From an uncultured Porphyromonadaceae bacterium (lineage in GTDB: Bacteria > Bacteroidota > Bacteroidia > Bacteroidales > Muribaculaceae): a stretch of DNA of 64,000 nucleotides. Numbering within the stretch: the stretch's first letter is position 1; each line of letters starts with the position of its first letter. Position numbers and translations under genes: made by a program. The stretch spans positions 1 to 64,000 of the forward strand of contig CALEUL010000011.1 of assembly GCA_937921035.1 (NCBI GenBank). Direction: 5' to 3'. Below, in pieces: positions 1 to 8,574 of this stretch. The notes beneath the pieces are model-generated. The model was given only the letters and a program-made list of their open reading frames with translations, was not told the origin of the DNA and did not search any database.

Positions 1-136
1 CGAGATTTTCACCAACCGCAGACAAAAGGTTACGTATTTCGGATGAAAGTTATAGTTTAATGTAAAACAGAATAATGATGAAGTTGAAGAAGCCAAAAGG
101 CTTGTTCAACAATACGGGAATAATTAATACCTGATA

Positions 137-1390
137 ATGAAATCCTTTGAGCTGTTCTGGCGGGCGGTAAAATCGACACGACACGAGATGTGGGTATCGC
201 TACAGGTACTTGTGGCCGCTACGCTCGTGCTGTCGCTGCTGTTTTACATAGTGGAGCATAACGCGCAGCCCGAGGTGTTCCGCAACTACTGGGACGCGTT
301 GCTGTGGTCGTCGATGGGCTACATAGGCGATCCGGGCGAGTTTGCCACCTACACGCCGATAACCTTCTGGGGCCGCGTACTCAAGATTGCGTGTGCCCTT
401 GTAAACATCGCCATCTTCGCAGTGCCGGCAGGTCTGGTGGCCGGCGGCTTTTCCGATGCCATAGCCGAAGACAAGCGCGAGCACGAGCTTGACGATATGC
501 GTCAGCGCTTGGGCAACGCCTTCCGGCGCAAGCAGGACAAGGCCACGAAATTCCGCACAGTGCCGCGCTATGTGTCGCCAGTGGATATTCAGGTGATGCA
601 ACAGATAGATACCAAGGATATCATCGATGCAGTTCGCTCGTCGGACAAGTTCCGCCTTCGCAACCTCGCCACGGCCATTCCCGAAAGCGAGAATCCCGCC
701 GACAGGCTCGTAATAGAGGAAATACCCGCCGAGGGCCGCACGGCCTACGGCTGCTGCATAGACCGCGGCAGCCGGGTAACCATCATCGCCCCAACGGCAT
801 CGAACGAAGTGAGTATAGGCAACTTCGCCTACTATCTTGCCCTGTTCGGCGGCTTCAACTATATAAGCAAGGAATACGAGGAGAAAGGCGAGGAGGCCCG
901 GAGTTACCACCTGATAGACGACGAGCATCAAAGCACGGAAAGCGGGGCGTATCTTGCGGATATACGGCGTCTTACGCGCGGCAGAGACCGCTGGGCGGTA
1001 GCTCTGATAGCGTCGGACTCGGTTCATCCGGAAAAGCTGCATTTTGTAACATCGCGTCTTGAAAAGGCCGGCGGAGGCTCTACGGTGATCCGTCACGAAG
1101 ACTTTGCACGGCTGTATGAATCGATTGGCGCGACGATGCGCTCGGAGTTCGGAATAGAATCAGAGGTTGACAGTCGTTACCGTCCTGCCGGGCCCAAGAA
1201 TGTAACGGTAAGAATCGGAGGCGGCGATGAATGCAATGCCTTAACACTCCGCGTAGACTGGGGCATCGCGGCCTTCGACAACCGCCATGTGGCTATCGCA
1301 TACACTCTGGCCGGGCAGATTGCCGCCGTTCTTGAGGGGCGCAGCGTCGAACCGTCGCCTCTGTGGAAACAAACAGGCTGCGGCTACTGA
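137..1390 (+). CDS. Two-TM ion-channel-like membrane protein with large cytosolic domain
   Basis: A 417-residue protein with the layout of a two-helix pore channel: a first membrane helix at about 19-43, a pore-helix/filter segment at about 50-68 and a second helix at about 80-105 that starts with the TFWGR-type lead-in typical of potassium channels. In place of the usual TVGYGD filter it reads SSMGYIGDPG, so ion selectivity cannot be assumed. A charged amphipathic stretch (108-137) leads into a soluble domain of about 280 residues with no motif I recognise, probably regulatory and cytosolic. The ATG at 137 is the first in the open frame. The fold call is inference from the helix-pore-helix pattern; the transported ion is unknown. 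Confidence 0.7.
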   Translation: MKSFELFWRAVKSTRHEMWVSLQVLVAATLVLSLLFYIVEHNAQPEVFRNYWDALLWSSMGYIGDPGEFATYTPITFWGRVLKIACALVNIAIFAVPAGLVAGGFSDAIAEDKREHELDDMRQRLGNAFRRKQDKATKFRTVPRYVSPVDIQVMQQIDTKDIIDAVRSSDKFRLRNLATAIPESENPADRLVIEEIPAEGRTAYGCCIDRGSRVTIIAPTASNEVSIGNFAYYLALFGGFNYISKEYEEKGEEARSYHLIDDEHQSTESGAYLADIRRLTRGRDRWAVALIASDSVHPEKLHFVTSRLEKAGGGSTVIRHEDFARLYESIGATMRSEFGIESEVDSRYRPAGPKNVTVRIGGGDECNALTLRVDWGIAAFDNRHVAIAYTLAGQIAAVLEGRSVEPSPLWKQTGCGY

Positions 1391-1444
1391 TACTTTCGGA
1401 CACAAGTAAATTCACATTTCAATAACCAAACAATAACAAACTCA

Positions 1445-3094
1445 ATGAAGAAAGTAATTTTATCTTTAATCATTTCTCTCTGTTGTCTCGGCGTCAATGC
1501 CGAAGACATCAAGATAGGAGATGCGAAGTACAAGATTTACGCAAACGGCACGGCAGACCTCAAGGACTACAAGAAAGCTTTCGGGGACGTTGTCATACCC
1601 GAAACAGTAACAAATCCCAAGACCGGCAAGGAGTATCCTGTTACATCCATCGGTCAAAATGCCTTCAAAGGCTCACAGCTGACCTCCATCGTGATACCAT
1701 CGTCGGTTACCTCTGTCGGAATAGGAGCGTTCAAGGAGTGCAATCAGCTTGTTTCGGCAGAGTTACCATCCGTAACAGAGATTCCTATGGAGTGTTTTTA
1801 CGGCTGTACGAAACTGACGGATTTGAAAGTAGACCTTGGTAATATCACGAAGGTCGGCCCCAAAGCTTTCGAGTATGTGGCAAGCGGAAAATTGGCGCCA
1901 GCCTACCGCATTTTACACTATGGCGGAAATAGAATCATATATGATCATTATGCAGACGGCCAAAGCGAACCAAGCACGCTCCCTCTGCTGATCTTAGAAA
2001 ATGCCGACGTAGAAAATGCGGATATAGTGCAGCTCGCAGGCAACGAGCCTGTCATATATTTTCAGAACAAAGAAGCCGGCAAGCAGGCAATGATTGTTGC
2101 TGAGAAATTAGTGAAAGGCAAGATTACGTCAAATCCCAATGATTACGGCCCCTGGTATAGTATAGAATGCTATCTTAACGGCGCTGGCGAGGACGGACAA
2201 TCTTTGAGCGACTACATAAGTATGTCAAGTTACAGGGGACGTGAGCCACATTGCAAAATCTATTTCGGAATTGAAGAAAGCGCAGACGGCTTGCAGATGC
2301 CCCCGTACGGATTATACAAGGCTATCGAAGTTGCCAATGAAAATTGGGACAAAGAAAAATTCCTTGTAAAACTCACTAAATTTGTAGAGACCGGAATTAC
2401 TGATCCTGTCGCATTTGAACGCTGTTACAGTGAAATCACCCCCAAAGAAAGCGTTAAATACAACTCTTACATGCGAAAAGCGGTAGCCATTCTTTGCGAC
2501 AGTATATACGTTGTAAAACCCGAACTCACACCCAACGAAAAACTGAATCTTAGAGGATTTGTCAATAACTGCCTGATGTTCATCGGCGCAGACTACGGTA
2601 TTCCAAATATGACACTAAAAAAATGGGCCGAGGCAGACATACTCAACCGAGATGTAGATAATCCACAACACAAGGAGGATTACGAACGTCTTCTCAAACT
2701 GAACGAACGCCTGTTGCAGGTTTCGGGAAACAATCTGGATCCGTACCGTCAGGCCTTGCAGCTGGCATCCCTTTGCGGCCTCGGACGCTGGAAAGAAGCA
2801 AGCGCTTATTTCCCTAAGGTACACCGCAGCGTTACCGAAAACGGCGTATATGCAGTTCCCTACGAACTGACCTACATGCAGAACGAGATTAAGAAACGCG
2901 GCTATAAGGCTACAACGCCTACCTACACCAAGGCAAACAAAGTCAGCAATAAGGCGGATCTGATAGACTTCTTCGTAAGCGAGGCGATTGAAGCCGGCGT
3001 AAAACATTACGAGAAGAAACGCGCCGAGAAAAAAGCGCGAGAGATGTTCTACCAGTCTATCGGCCTCGACAAAAAAGGACGTCCTGTAAAATAA
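1445..3094 (+). CDS. BspA-like leucine-rich repeat secreted protein
   Basis: A 549-residue exported protein. Residues 1-19 form a signal peptide (MKK, hydrophobic core, cleavage after VNA). Residues about 30-145 hold repeats of the LRR_5/BspA type, with phrases such as VTSIGQNAFKG, IPSSVTSVGIGAFKEC and CFYGCTKL. This family mediates surface adhesion or protein binding in Bacteroidales and oral spirochetes. The remaining ~400 residues carry no repeat, are mostly helical by eye and end in a basic tail (KKRAEKKAREM); I do not recognise this part. No C-terminal Por sorting domain is seen. Two hairpins follow the stop codon, so it is probably transcribed alone or with the gene at 137. Confidence 0.75.
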   Translation: MKKVILSLIISLCCLGVNAEDIKIGDAKYKIYANGTADLKDYKKAFGDVVIPETVTNPKTGKEYPVTSIGQNAFKGSQLTSIVIPSSVTSVGIGAFKECNQLVSAELPSVTEIPMECFYGCTKLTDLKVDLGNITKVGPKAFEYVASGKLAPAYRILHYGGNRIIYDHYADGQSEPSTLPLLILENADVENADIVQLAGNEPVIYFQNKEAGKQAMIVAEKLVKGKITSNPNDYGPWYSIECYLNGAGEDGQSLSDYISMSSYRGREPHCKIYFGIEESADGLQMPPYGLYKAIEVANENWDKEKFLVKLTKFVETGITDPVAFERCYSEITPKESVKYNSYMRKAVAILCDSIYVVKPELTPNEKLNLRGFVNNCLMFIGADYGIPNMTLKKWAEADILNRDVDNPQHKEDYERLLKLNERLLQVSGNNLDPYRQALQLASLCGLGRWKEASAYFPKVHRSVTENGVYAVPYELTYMQNEIKKRGYKATTPTYTKANKVSNKADLIDFFVSEAIEAGVKHYEKKRAEKKAREMFYQSIGLDKKGRPVK

Positions 3095-3114
3095 AATCCG
3101 CAGAAGCGGGTTTT
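3093..3114 (+). terminator. Hairpin at the end of the BspA-like gene
   Basis: A 9-bp stem (AAAATCCGC / GCGGGTTTT with one G-T pair) closes on the loop AGAA, overlaps the stop codon of the 1445 gene and ends in four T residues. It reads as a short intrinsic terminator. Confidence 0.55.
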
Positions 3115-3121
3115 GCAAAAG

Positions 3122-3149
3122 TAACCCCGGACTGTGTGGTCCGGGGTTA
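3122..3149 (+). terminator. Second, perfect 11-bp hairpin after the BspA-like gene
   Basis: TAACCCCGGAC and its exact reverse complement are separated by six bases. There is no long T-tract, so it may act with the preceding hairpin as a tandem terminator. Confidence 0.5.
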
Positions 3150-3205
3150 ATCAGATTTATGGCCTCCGGCCTCGCTACCGCTATATAAAAACCGCTATTG
3201 AATCC

Positions 3206-3460
3206 ATGAAAATTTCTGAAAGCGAATTTGACGCATTACACAGTCATACCATCTATAACCGCAATGAAATTGAACACTCGCTGTTCTGTTACTGCATCTG
3301 CTGCCAGACATTTTTCAAGCCATCGGAGATAGACAACTATACCGACGAAGGCACCACTGCAATCTGTCCCTACTGCGACTGCGATGCCGTTCTTGGCGAA
3401 GCCTGCGGCATCAAGCTGAACGACAGGCTATTGGAAGCACTCCATAAAAGATATTTCTGA
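3206..3460 (+). CDS. Small cysteine-rich cytosolic protein (zinc-ribbon-like)
   Basis: An 84-residue protein starting at ATG 3206. The frame is open further upstream, but the extra residues overlap the terminator hairpin. It carries paired cysteines of zinc-ribbon style, CYCICC near residue 30 and CPYCDC near residue 57, and the phrase HTIYNRNEIE. This resembles a small uncharacterised cytoplasmic family common in gut Bacteroidales, which I recall only as hypothetical. The next gene starts two bases after its stop, so the pair is probably co-transcribed. A metal-binding role is inference from the cysteines. Confidence 0.7.
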   Translation: MKISESEFDALHSHTIYNRNEIEHSLFCYCICCQTFFKPSEIDNYTDEGTTAICPYCDCDAVLGEACGIKLNDRLLEALHKRYF

Positions 3461-3462
3461 TT

Positions 3463-3885
3463 ATGACAGATATGAAACCGATTAAAGAGATACGCCCGCT
3501 GTACGGATGCGACTTCTCGGATGCCGAGTGCTCACGCACTCTCGCCGACGCCGACTGGCTTACGCGTAAACTGACAATTCTTTACCGCGACCGCATCATG
3601 GCCAAGGTTCTCAGGCTTTTCCATAAAGCTCCTTCTTTTGCAATAACTCTTTATACCTGCACCGACGAGACAACAAAAGAAGTATGTTCGGCAAAGTTAG
3701 CCCTCACGGGCCTATGGATGGGCGACAGCACCCTCTCCGGCGAGGCGGAAAATGTGGCGTTGGAGGCGCTGAAAGAGATTCTGAAACTCGACACTCTGCA
3801 CGCCGAGACCCCGGAAGGCATCAGAACAATAATGCAGGCCATCGCCCGCGACATCCCCGGCATAAGAGACTACTACGATTTTTAA
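3463..3885 (+). CDS. Hypothetical protein of 140 residues
   Basis: I do not recognise this protein. It has no signal peptide or membrane segment and a mix of helices and short strands by eye; it ends in RDYYDF. It follows the small cysteine-rich gene by two bases, so the two form a likely bicistronic unit. ATG 3463 is the first start; a second ATG lies four codons inside. Reading-frame integrity and tight coupling support it as a real gene, but nothing visible assigns a role. Confidence 0.6.
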   Translation: MTDMKPIKEIRPLYGCDFSDAECSRTLADADWLTRKLTILYRDRIMAKVLRLFHKAPSFAITLYTCTDETTKEVCSAKLALTGLWMGDSTLSGEAENVALEALKEILKLDTLHAETPEGIRTIMQAIARDIPGIRDYYDF

Positions 3886-3998
3886 TGCCGTATACCGTCC
3901 TTGTGCGGTAGCGCAGAACCGGCATACCTTACCGGAGGGAGTTTATTTATATTATTTCAGGGGAGTAAAGGTATTTTTAAAACCACATTTCGAGGGTA

Positions 3999-4030
3999 TT
4001 GTAGCGATGCTTCTTTTCGGGCTAACTTTG
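3999..4030 (+). promoter_or_regulatory. Bacteroidetes-type promoter upstream of the porin operon
   Basis: TTG at 3999-4001 and TAACTTTG at 4023-4030 are spaced by 21 bases and match the -33/-7 pattern of the Bacteroidetes primary sigma factor. The start codon at 4050 lies 20 bases downstream. AAAGGTATTT at about 3968-3977 resembles part of the operator-like repeats near 20300. Confidence 0.5.
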
Positions 4031-4049
4031 CAGCCAAATAAAATAGACT

Positions 4050-5339
4050 ATGAATCTGAAATTTTATCTGGCGCTTATTCCCATTATGCTGTGCGCTTCA
4101 ATGCCTGTCTATTCCCAGAATTCCGACGGAGCTCAGGCGAAGCTGTCGGCATTTGACAGGCTGCATGTTGGCGGCTACGGCGAGGTTGCTTTCTCCCGTA
4201 ATTTTTACAGTGACAATTATCTGAGGTATTCCGAACCGGACAAGTACAAAGGCAGCCACGGACGCTTTGATTTGCCGCATGTTGTTATCTATCTCGGCTA
4301 TGATTTCGGAAAAGGCTGGTCGTTTTCGTCGGAAATCGAATTCGAGCACGGCGGCACCGAATCGGCCATAGAAATAGAAACGGAGGAAGCCGGCGAATAC
4401 GAAAGCGAAATAGAACGCGGCGGCGAGGTGGCTCTTGAGCAGTTCTATATACAGAAGGTATTCCTGCCTCAGCTGAAACTGCGCGCAGGCATGCAGGTTG
4501 TGCCTGTAGGAGCCACAAACGCGCACCACGAACCGAATCAGTTCTTCGGGGTATACCGTCCCGAAGGCGAGAACACCATCTTCCCGTGCACGTGGCACGA
4601 GGTAGCTCTGTCGCTGTCGGGCCGCGCGGGGTCATGGTCCTATATGGCAATGTTTCTGCCGGGCCTCGATTCGGAGCGTTTCGGCAACCAGAGCTGGATT
4701 CACGACGGCTCCGCATCGCCGTTCGAATTCAAAATCGCCAATAATTATGCCTTCGCGGGCCGAATCGACAACTACAGCGTGAAGGACCTGCGGATGGGTG
4801 TAAGCGGCTATGTGGGCAATTCGTTCCGCAACACACTCTACCCCACCGATTCCGAAAAGAACAATGGCATCCGGGGCACAGTATCGGTTGCCTCGTTCGA
4901 TTTCAAATACGAGGGGCACGGATTCCTTGCCCGCGGCAATTTCGACTGGGGCCACCTCAGCGACGCCGCACACATAAGCAAGTTCAATATAGCGATGTCC
5001 AAGAACTCCACCTCCAAACGTCAGGAGGTTGCGTCGGACGTTATCGTTGCCGGAGTTGAAGCCGGATACAATATTTTCTCGCTTATGCCGGCAATGAAAT
5101 CGTCGGGCCAGAAGTTCTATGTATTCGGCAGATATGATTACTACGACTCTATGGCAAGGATGGAAAGCGGCACATCGCTGCAATGGTGCAAAAGGAACAA
5201 AATTTCGGCCGGCATAAACTGGATGCCGATACCGGAGATAATAGTCAAAGGCGACTACAGCTACGGCATACTGAACAAAAAATACAACAACGAACCGGCC
5301 ATCAATATCGGTATCGCCTATGTGGGCTGGTTCAAATAA
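4050..5339 (+). CDS. Outer-membrane porin-like beta-barrel protein
   Basis: A 429-residue exported protein with a signal peptide at 1-22 (cleavage near VYS-Q) and alternating beta-strand pattern through to a C-terminal aromatic strand ending in GWFK. Phrases such as LHVGGYGEVAFSRNFY and the repeated aromatic-glycine strands are typical of phosphate-selective-porin-like outer-membrane proteins. It heads a transcription unit with an imelysin, a di-heme oxidoreductase and a CcsA-like protein, so it may pass an iron- or heme-related substrate across the outer membrane. That substrate is inferred from context only. The gap to the next gene is 33 bases. Confidence 0.7.
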   Translation: MNLKFYLALIPIMLCASMPVYSQNSDGAQAKLSAFDRLHVGGYGEVAFSRNFYSDNYLRYSEPDKYKGSHGRFDLPHVVIYLGYDFGKGWSFSSEIEFEHGGTESAIEIETEEAGEYESEIERGGEVALEQFYIQKVFLPQLKLRAGMQVVPVGATNAHHEPNQFFGVYRPEGENTIFPCTWHEVALSLSGRAGSWSYMAMFLPGLDSERFGNQSWIHDGSASPFEFKIANNYAFAGRIDNYSVKDLRMGVSGYVGNSFRNTLYPTDSEKNNGIRGTVSVASFDFKYEGHGFLARGNFDWGHLSDAAHISKFNIAMSKNSTSKRQEVASDVIVAGVEAGYNIFSLMPAMKSSGQKFYVFGRYDYYDSMARMESGTSLQWCKRNKISAGINWMPIPEIIVKGDYSYGILNKKYNNEPAINIGIAYVGWFK

Positions 5340-5372
5340 CAGCTAATATAAACCATTCAAAAGATAAGACAA

Positions 5373-6527
5373 ATGAAGATTTCAAAACTACTTATGGCCG
5401 GCATTGCAGCGCTGCTTGTATCAAGCTGTTCAGACAACGACGAGCCCGCTGGCGTGGGCCTGTCGCAAAAGGAGCAGACTCTGAAAAGCGCAACGGAGGC
5501 TTATGTAGAACACACCGTACGGCCCACATACTCGGCAATGGCCGACGCAGCCATCCGCATGCGCGACCTGTGCAATACCATCCAGGAGAAACATGCCGCC
5601 GGCACACTTGCCTCCGGCGATATCAAGGCTGCTGGCGAGGCATGGAAAGAGGCCCGCAAGAGCTGGGAACTTTCCGAGGCATTCCTCTTCGGCCCCGCCG
5701 CCAACCATAACATCGACCCCCATATCGACTCGTGGCCTCTGGACAAGGCCGCAATGGACAATCTGCTCGTACAGATCCGCAACGGCAACCAGTGGTCGCT
5801 GGAAAACAACGGCGGCTACGGTCTTATCGGTTTCCACGCTGTTGAATACATGCTATTCGAGCTTAGCGCCGACGAGAACACCGCCCTCGTACACTCCGCC
5901 GACTATACTCCCGAGGAATTGGAATACCTCGTTGCCGTCGCCGAGGACCTGTGCCAGCAGTGCGTATGCCTGGAAGCATGCTGGGCGGGCACAGAAAACG
6001 TGTCCAAGGCAAAACAGGACATCCTCGAAGATGCGGAACTCGACTACAGCGAAAACTACGGCTGGGAGATGATGAACGCCGGCCAGCCAGGCTCGCGCTT
6101 CAAAACCTATCAGGAAGCTGCCGAAGAAATAATACAGGGCTGCATAGACATCGCCGACGAGGTAGGCAATACTAAAATCGGCCGTCCCCACATCGGTTCC
6201 TCGCAGGAAGACAAGAACTATATAGAATCGCCCTATTCACTCAACTCCATCGAGGATTTCGCCGACAATATCCGTTCCATCAAGAACGCCTATCTGGGCA
6301 GCCGTAACGGCGACGCATCTATCAGCGACTATGTCAAATCCTTAAGTCCCGAATCCGATACCGCCGTAAGGAATGCCATCGACAATGCCATTGCCGCAAT
6401 AGAAGCCATTCCCGAACCTTTCGCAAAAAATGCGACCGGCGCCCTTGCCGAAACCGCGATGAAGGCTGCCGGCGACACCCTTGTGGAGGCACTTGAAAAC
6501 GCCAATTCAGTTATTACCCGATTATGA
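5373..6527 (+). CDS. Imelysin-family lipoprotein (EfeO/IrpA-like)
   Basis: A 384-residue lipoprotein with lipobox cysteine at residue 19 (VSSC). It carries the imelysin-like helical fold, including the family signature GFHAVEYMLF at about 153-162, whose His and Glu form the conserved GxHxxE metal site. Imelysin proteins (peptidase M75 fold) act in periplasmic iron uptake in EfeUOB and Irp systems; the family is generally thought to bind rather than cleave. It overlaps the next gene by four bases (ATGA), so translation is probably coupled to the di-heme protein. Imelysin next to a di-heme oxidoreductase is a known iron-regulated pairing in other phyla. Confidence 0.85.
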   Translation: MKISKLLMAGIAALLVSSCSDNDEPAGVGLSQKEQTLKSATEAYVEHTVRPTYSAMADAAIRMRDLCNTIQEKHAAGTLASGDIKAAGEAWKEARKSWELSEAFLFGPAANHNIDPHIDSWPLDKAAMDNLLVQIRNGNQWSLENNGGYGLIGFHAVEYMLFELSADENTALVHSADYTPEELEYLVAVAEDLCQQCVCLEACWAGTENVSKAKQDILEDAELDYSENYGWEMMNAGQPGSRFKTYQEAAEEIIQGCIDIADEVGNTKIGRPHIGSSQEDKNYIESPYSLNSIEDFADNIRSIKNAYLGSRNGDASISDYVKSLSPESDTAVRNAIDNAIAAIEAIPEPFAKNATGALAETAMKAAGDTLVEALENANSVITRL

Positions 6528-8107
6528 AAAAAGCGACTACATGCTACAGGCTTGCTTTCGTTTCGTGCGTGGCTTTCGCCTTGATGTCCTGCTCGGACGA
6601 CAAGGTTAAAGACGAACCTGTTCCGGAGGATAAAATCCTTCCGGAATGGTTTTATGCGGGAGGCGAACTCGGCACCACACTGCTGAGCACAAGCAATGCT
6701 TTCGAACAGCCGGCACCGGCTGTCGAACGCCAGGGCCTCTACCAGTCATTCAAGAACGGAGAGGCCATTTTTGAGAAGCCTTTCATGGCAAACCAGACCG
6801 GCGTGCGGTCGGGCCTCGGCCCGGTGTATATCCGTACATCGTGTATCCACTGCCATCCCAACTACGGACACGGCACACGTGTGCCCGAAGGAAGTTTCAA
6901 CACCAACGAAATCGGCAACGGCTGCCTGCTGGTGGTATACGATCCCGCTACCGAGGGTTACGTGTCGTGGCTTGCCGGGATGCCGCAGAGCCACGCCGTG
7001 GCTCCGTTCAAGGCACCGCTGGACGAGTCAAAAATCACAGTCAGATGGCTGGAGGCCACCGACGAATGGAACAACCGGTTTGACGACGGCGAGCAGTATT
7101 CGCTCCAGTATCCGGAAGTTACAATGCCCCGCGAGGCCATATATGTTGTAAACCGCGGCTATCAGCTGCCGGGCGACTATGCCGTGAAGCTTGAATCTAC
7201 CATCGGTATTTACGGCACTGGCCTTATAGATGCCATTCCGGAGGAAGACATTCTTGCCCAGTACCGCAAGGAGGAGGCCGACGGCTTCCTGCCTAACGGC
7301 TTCAACCCCGCCTTTTACAGCGGTGGAGACTGGAACTCGATGTACGCCAACACCCTGCAGGGCGACGGCACCAAATATGTCCGCCGATTCACCTACGCCC
7401 TTTCTCGCGGTCCGCTGCAGGACGCCGCCGGCGCAAATGCAATCTGGAACATTACCAATGTAACACGTTCGGACCGCAGGTACCACTACCTCGACGCCGC
7501 AGGAACCTACGTGAAATATTCGGCTACCGATCCGGATGTCCAGGCCGGCTTCGACAGCTACGTAGCCCGCATAGATCCCGAACGGAAACATTCTTCGTAC
7601 TGGGAGGGTACTATGGAAGAACGTATCACCGCATACCTCACCGACAAGAATCTGGACGTGGAGATGAGCGATGACGAATATACCGACCTGATGGTATGGC
7701 ATCGTGGCCTGGCAGTTCCCGCCGTACGCGACATCGACGATCCCGACGTGCAGCGAGGCAAAGAACTGTTCACCGAAATCGGCTGCGACTACTGCCACCG
7801 TCCCAGCTGGACGACAGGCCCCGACAATATCGTTGACCCCGCCAGATTCTTCAAGGGCGACGAACTGCCTCGCTTCCCGCACCAGAAAATATGGCCCTAT
7901 ACCGACATGGTACAGCACAAGCTGCTTATGGCCAATGATATCCGCGGAGGATGGTGCCGCACCACACCTCTGTGGGGCCGCGGACTGCACAGCAAGATAA
8001 CGGGCAGCCCCACAGCCGACCGCCTGCACGACTGCCGCGCGCACAGCCCTCGAAGCCATTATGTGGCACGGATATTCGCCGCAGAGCGACGCCCGCTACA
8101 GCATTGA
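6524..8107 (+). CDS. Di-heme oxidoreductase (DUF1111/DHOR) lipoprotein, frameshifted C-terminus
   Basis: A lipoprotein (lipobox Cys at residue 23) with two heme c sites, CIHCH at about 107-111 and CDYCH at about 421-425, in the arrangement of the DHOR family found beside imelysins. It probably moves electrons for iron uptake in the periplasm. The family's typical end (CRTTPLWGRG...RLHDCRA...EAIMWHG) is readable only after a frame change. Around 8036-8043 a CG repeat appears two bases short, so the last ~21 codons of the given frame are out of register. Restoring the frame ends the protein at 8171, two bases before the next start. It may be a real truncation or a sequencing error; heme sites are unaffected. 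Confidence 0.8.
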   Translation: MKKATTCYRLAFVSCVAFALMSCSDDKVKDEPVPEDKILPEWFYAGGELGTTLLSTSNAFEQPAPAVERQGLYQSFKNGEAIFEKPFMANQTGVRSGLGPVYIRTSCIHCHPNYGHGTRVPEGSFNTNEIGNGCLLVVYDPATEGYVSWLAGMPQSHAVAPFKAPLDESKITVRWLEATDEWNNRFDDGEQYSLQYPEVTMPREAIYVVNRGYQLPGDYAVKLESTIGIYGTGLIDAIPEEDILAQYRKEEADGFLPNGFNPAFYSGGDWNSMYANTLQGDGTKYVRRFTYALSRGPLQDAAGANAIWNITNVTRSDRRYHYLDAAGTYVKYSATDPDVQAGFDSYVARIDPERKHSSYWEGTMEERITAYLTDKNLDVEMSDDEYTDLMVWHRGLAVPAVRDIDDPDVQRGKELFTEIGCDYCHRPSWTTGPDNIVDPARFFKGDELPRFPHQKIWPYTDMVQHKLLMANDIRGGWCRTTPLWGRGLHSKITGSPTADRLHDCRAHSPRSHYVARIFAAERRPLQH

Positions 8108-8172
8108 GCTGTTCCGCAAGCTACCCAAAGCAGACCGAGACGCGATAATACGTTTCGTAGATGCAATCTGAT

Positions 8173-8574
8173 ATGTTACGACAACCATTTACCCTACTTA
8201 TACATTTTGCCTTGGCCATTATTCTGGCCGGCGTAGCGCTGTCGTCGCAGGACAAAGCGACAGCAGAATCATTATGCCGTACCAACCGTATAATTCTTGT
8301 TCCGGCAGTGTTCCTGTTGGCTGTAGGCATATTTGTGGGTGCCGTATGGGCTAATCAGTCGTGGGGCAGATACTGGGGATGGGACCCGAAAGAAACATGC
8401 GCCCTTGTGATGCTCCTTATATATTCCGTTCCTGTCCACTGGGGCAGCCGGCGGCTTAAATTGTTCCGCAGGCCCAAGGTACTTCACTGGTACCTCCTTC
8501 TGGCGGTACTGTCGGTAGTTTTTACCTATTTCGGCGCCAACTACCTCATGTCCGGACTGCATTCCTATGCGTGA
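8173..8574 (+). CDS. Very short CcsA/ResC-type cytochrome c assembly protein
   Basis: About 133 residues from ATG 8173 (an in-frame ATG at 8161 is possible). It has an N-terminal membrane helix, a second helix, then the tryptophan-rich WGRYWGWDPKET motif at about 64-75 that marks heme-handling CcsA/ResC proteins, and the usual family end (TYFGANYL...GLHSYA). Full CcsA proteins have roughly twice as many helices, so this is a minimal form or an internally deleted CcsBA/NrfI fusion. It sits right behind a di-heme c-type cytochrome, which would need such assembly. Its 3' end overlaps the convergent gene at 8565 by ten bases. Confidence 0.7.
   Translation: MLRQPFTLLIHFALAIILAGVALSSQDKATAESLCRTNRIILVPAVFLLAVGIFVGAVWANQSWGRYWGWDPKETCALVMLLIYSVPVHWGSRRLKLFRRPKVLHWYLLLAVLSVVFTYFGANYLMSGLHSYA

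Noticed and set aside
1..136. Short open stretches at the left edge, including one reading NNDEVEEAKRLVQQYGNN before a stop at about 127
   Set aside because: All three frames have stops within the segment and too little sequence is visible to tell a gene end from chance.
3886..4049. Short inverted repeats (TACCG/CGGTA, CCGG/CCGG) before the porin
   Set aside because: Stems are of five bases or fewer without a T-tract and could arise by chance.
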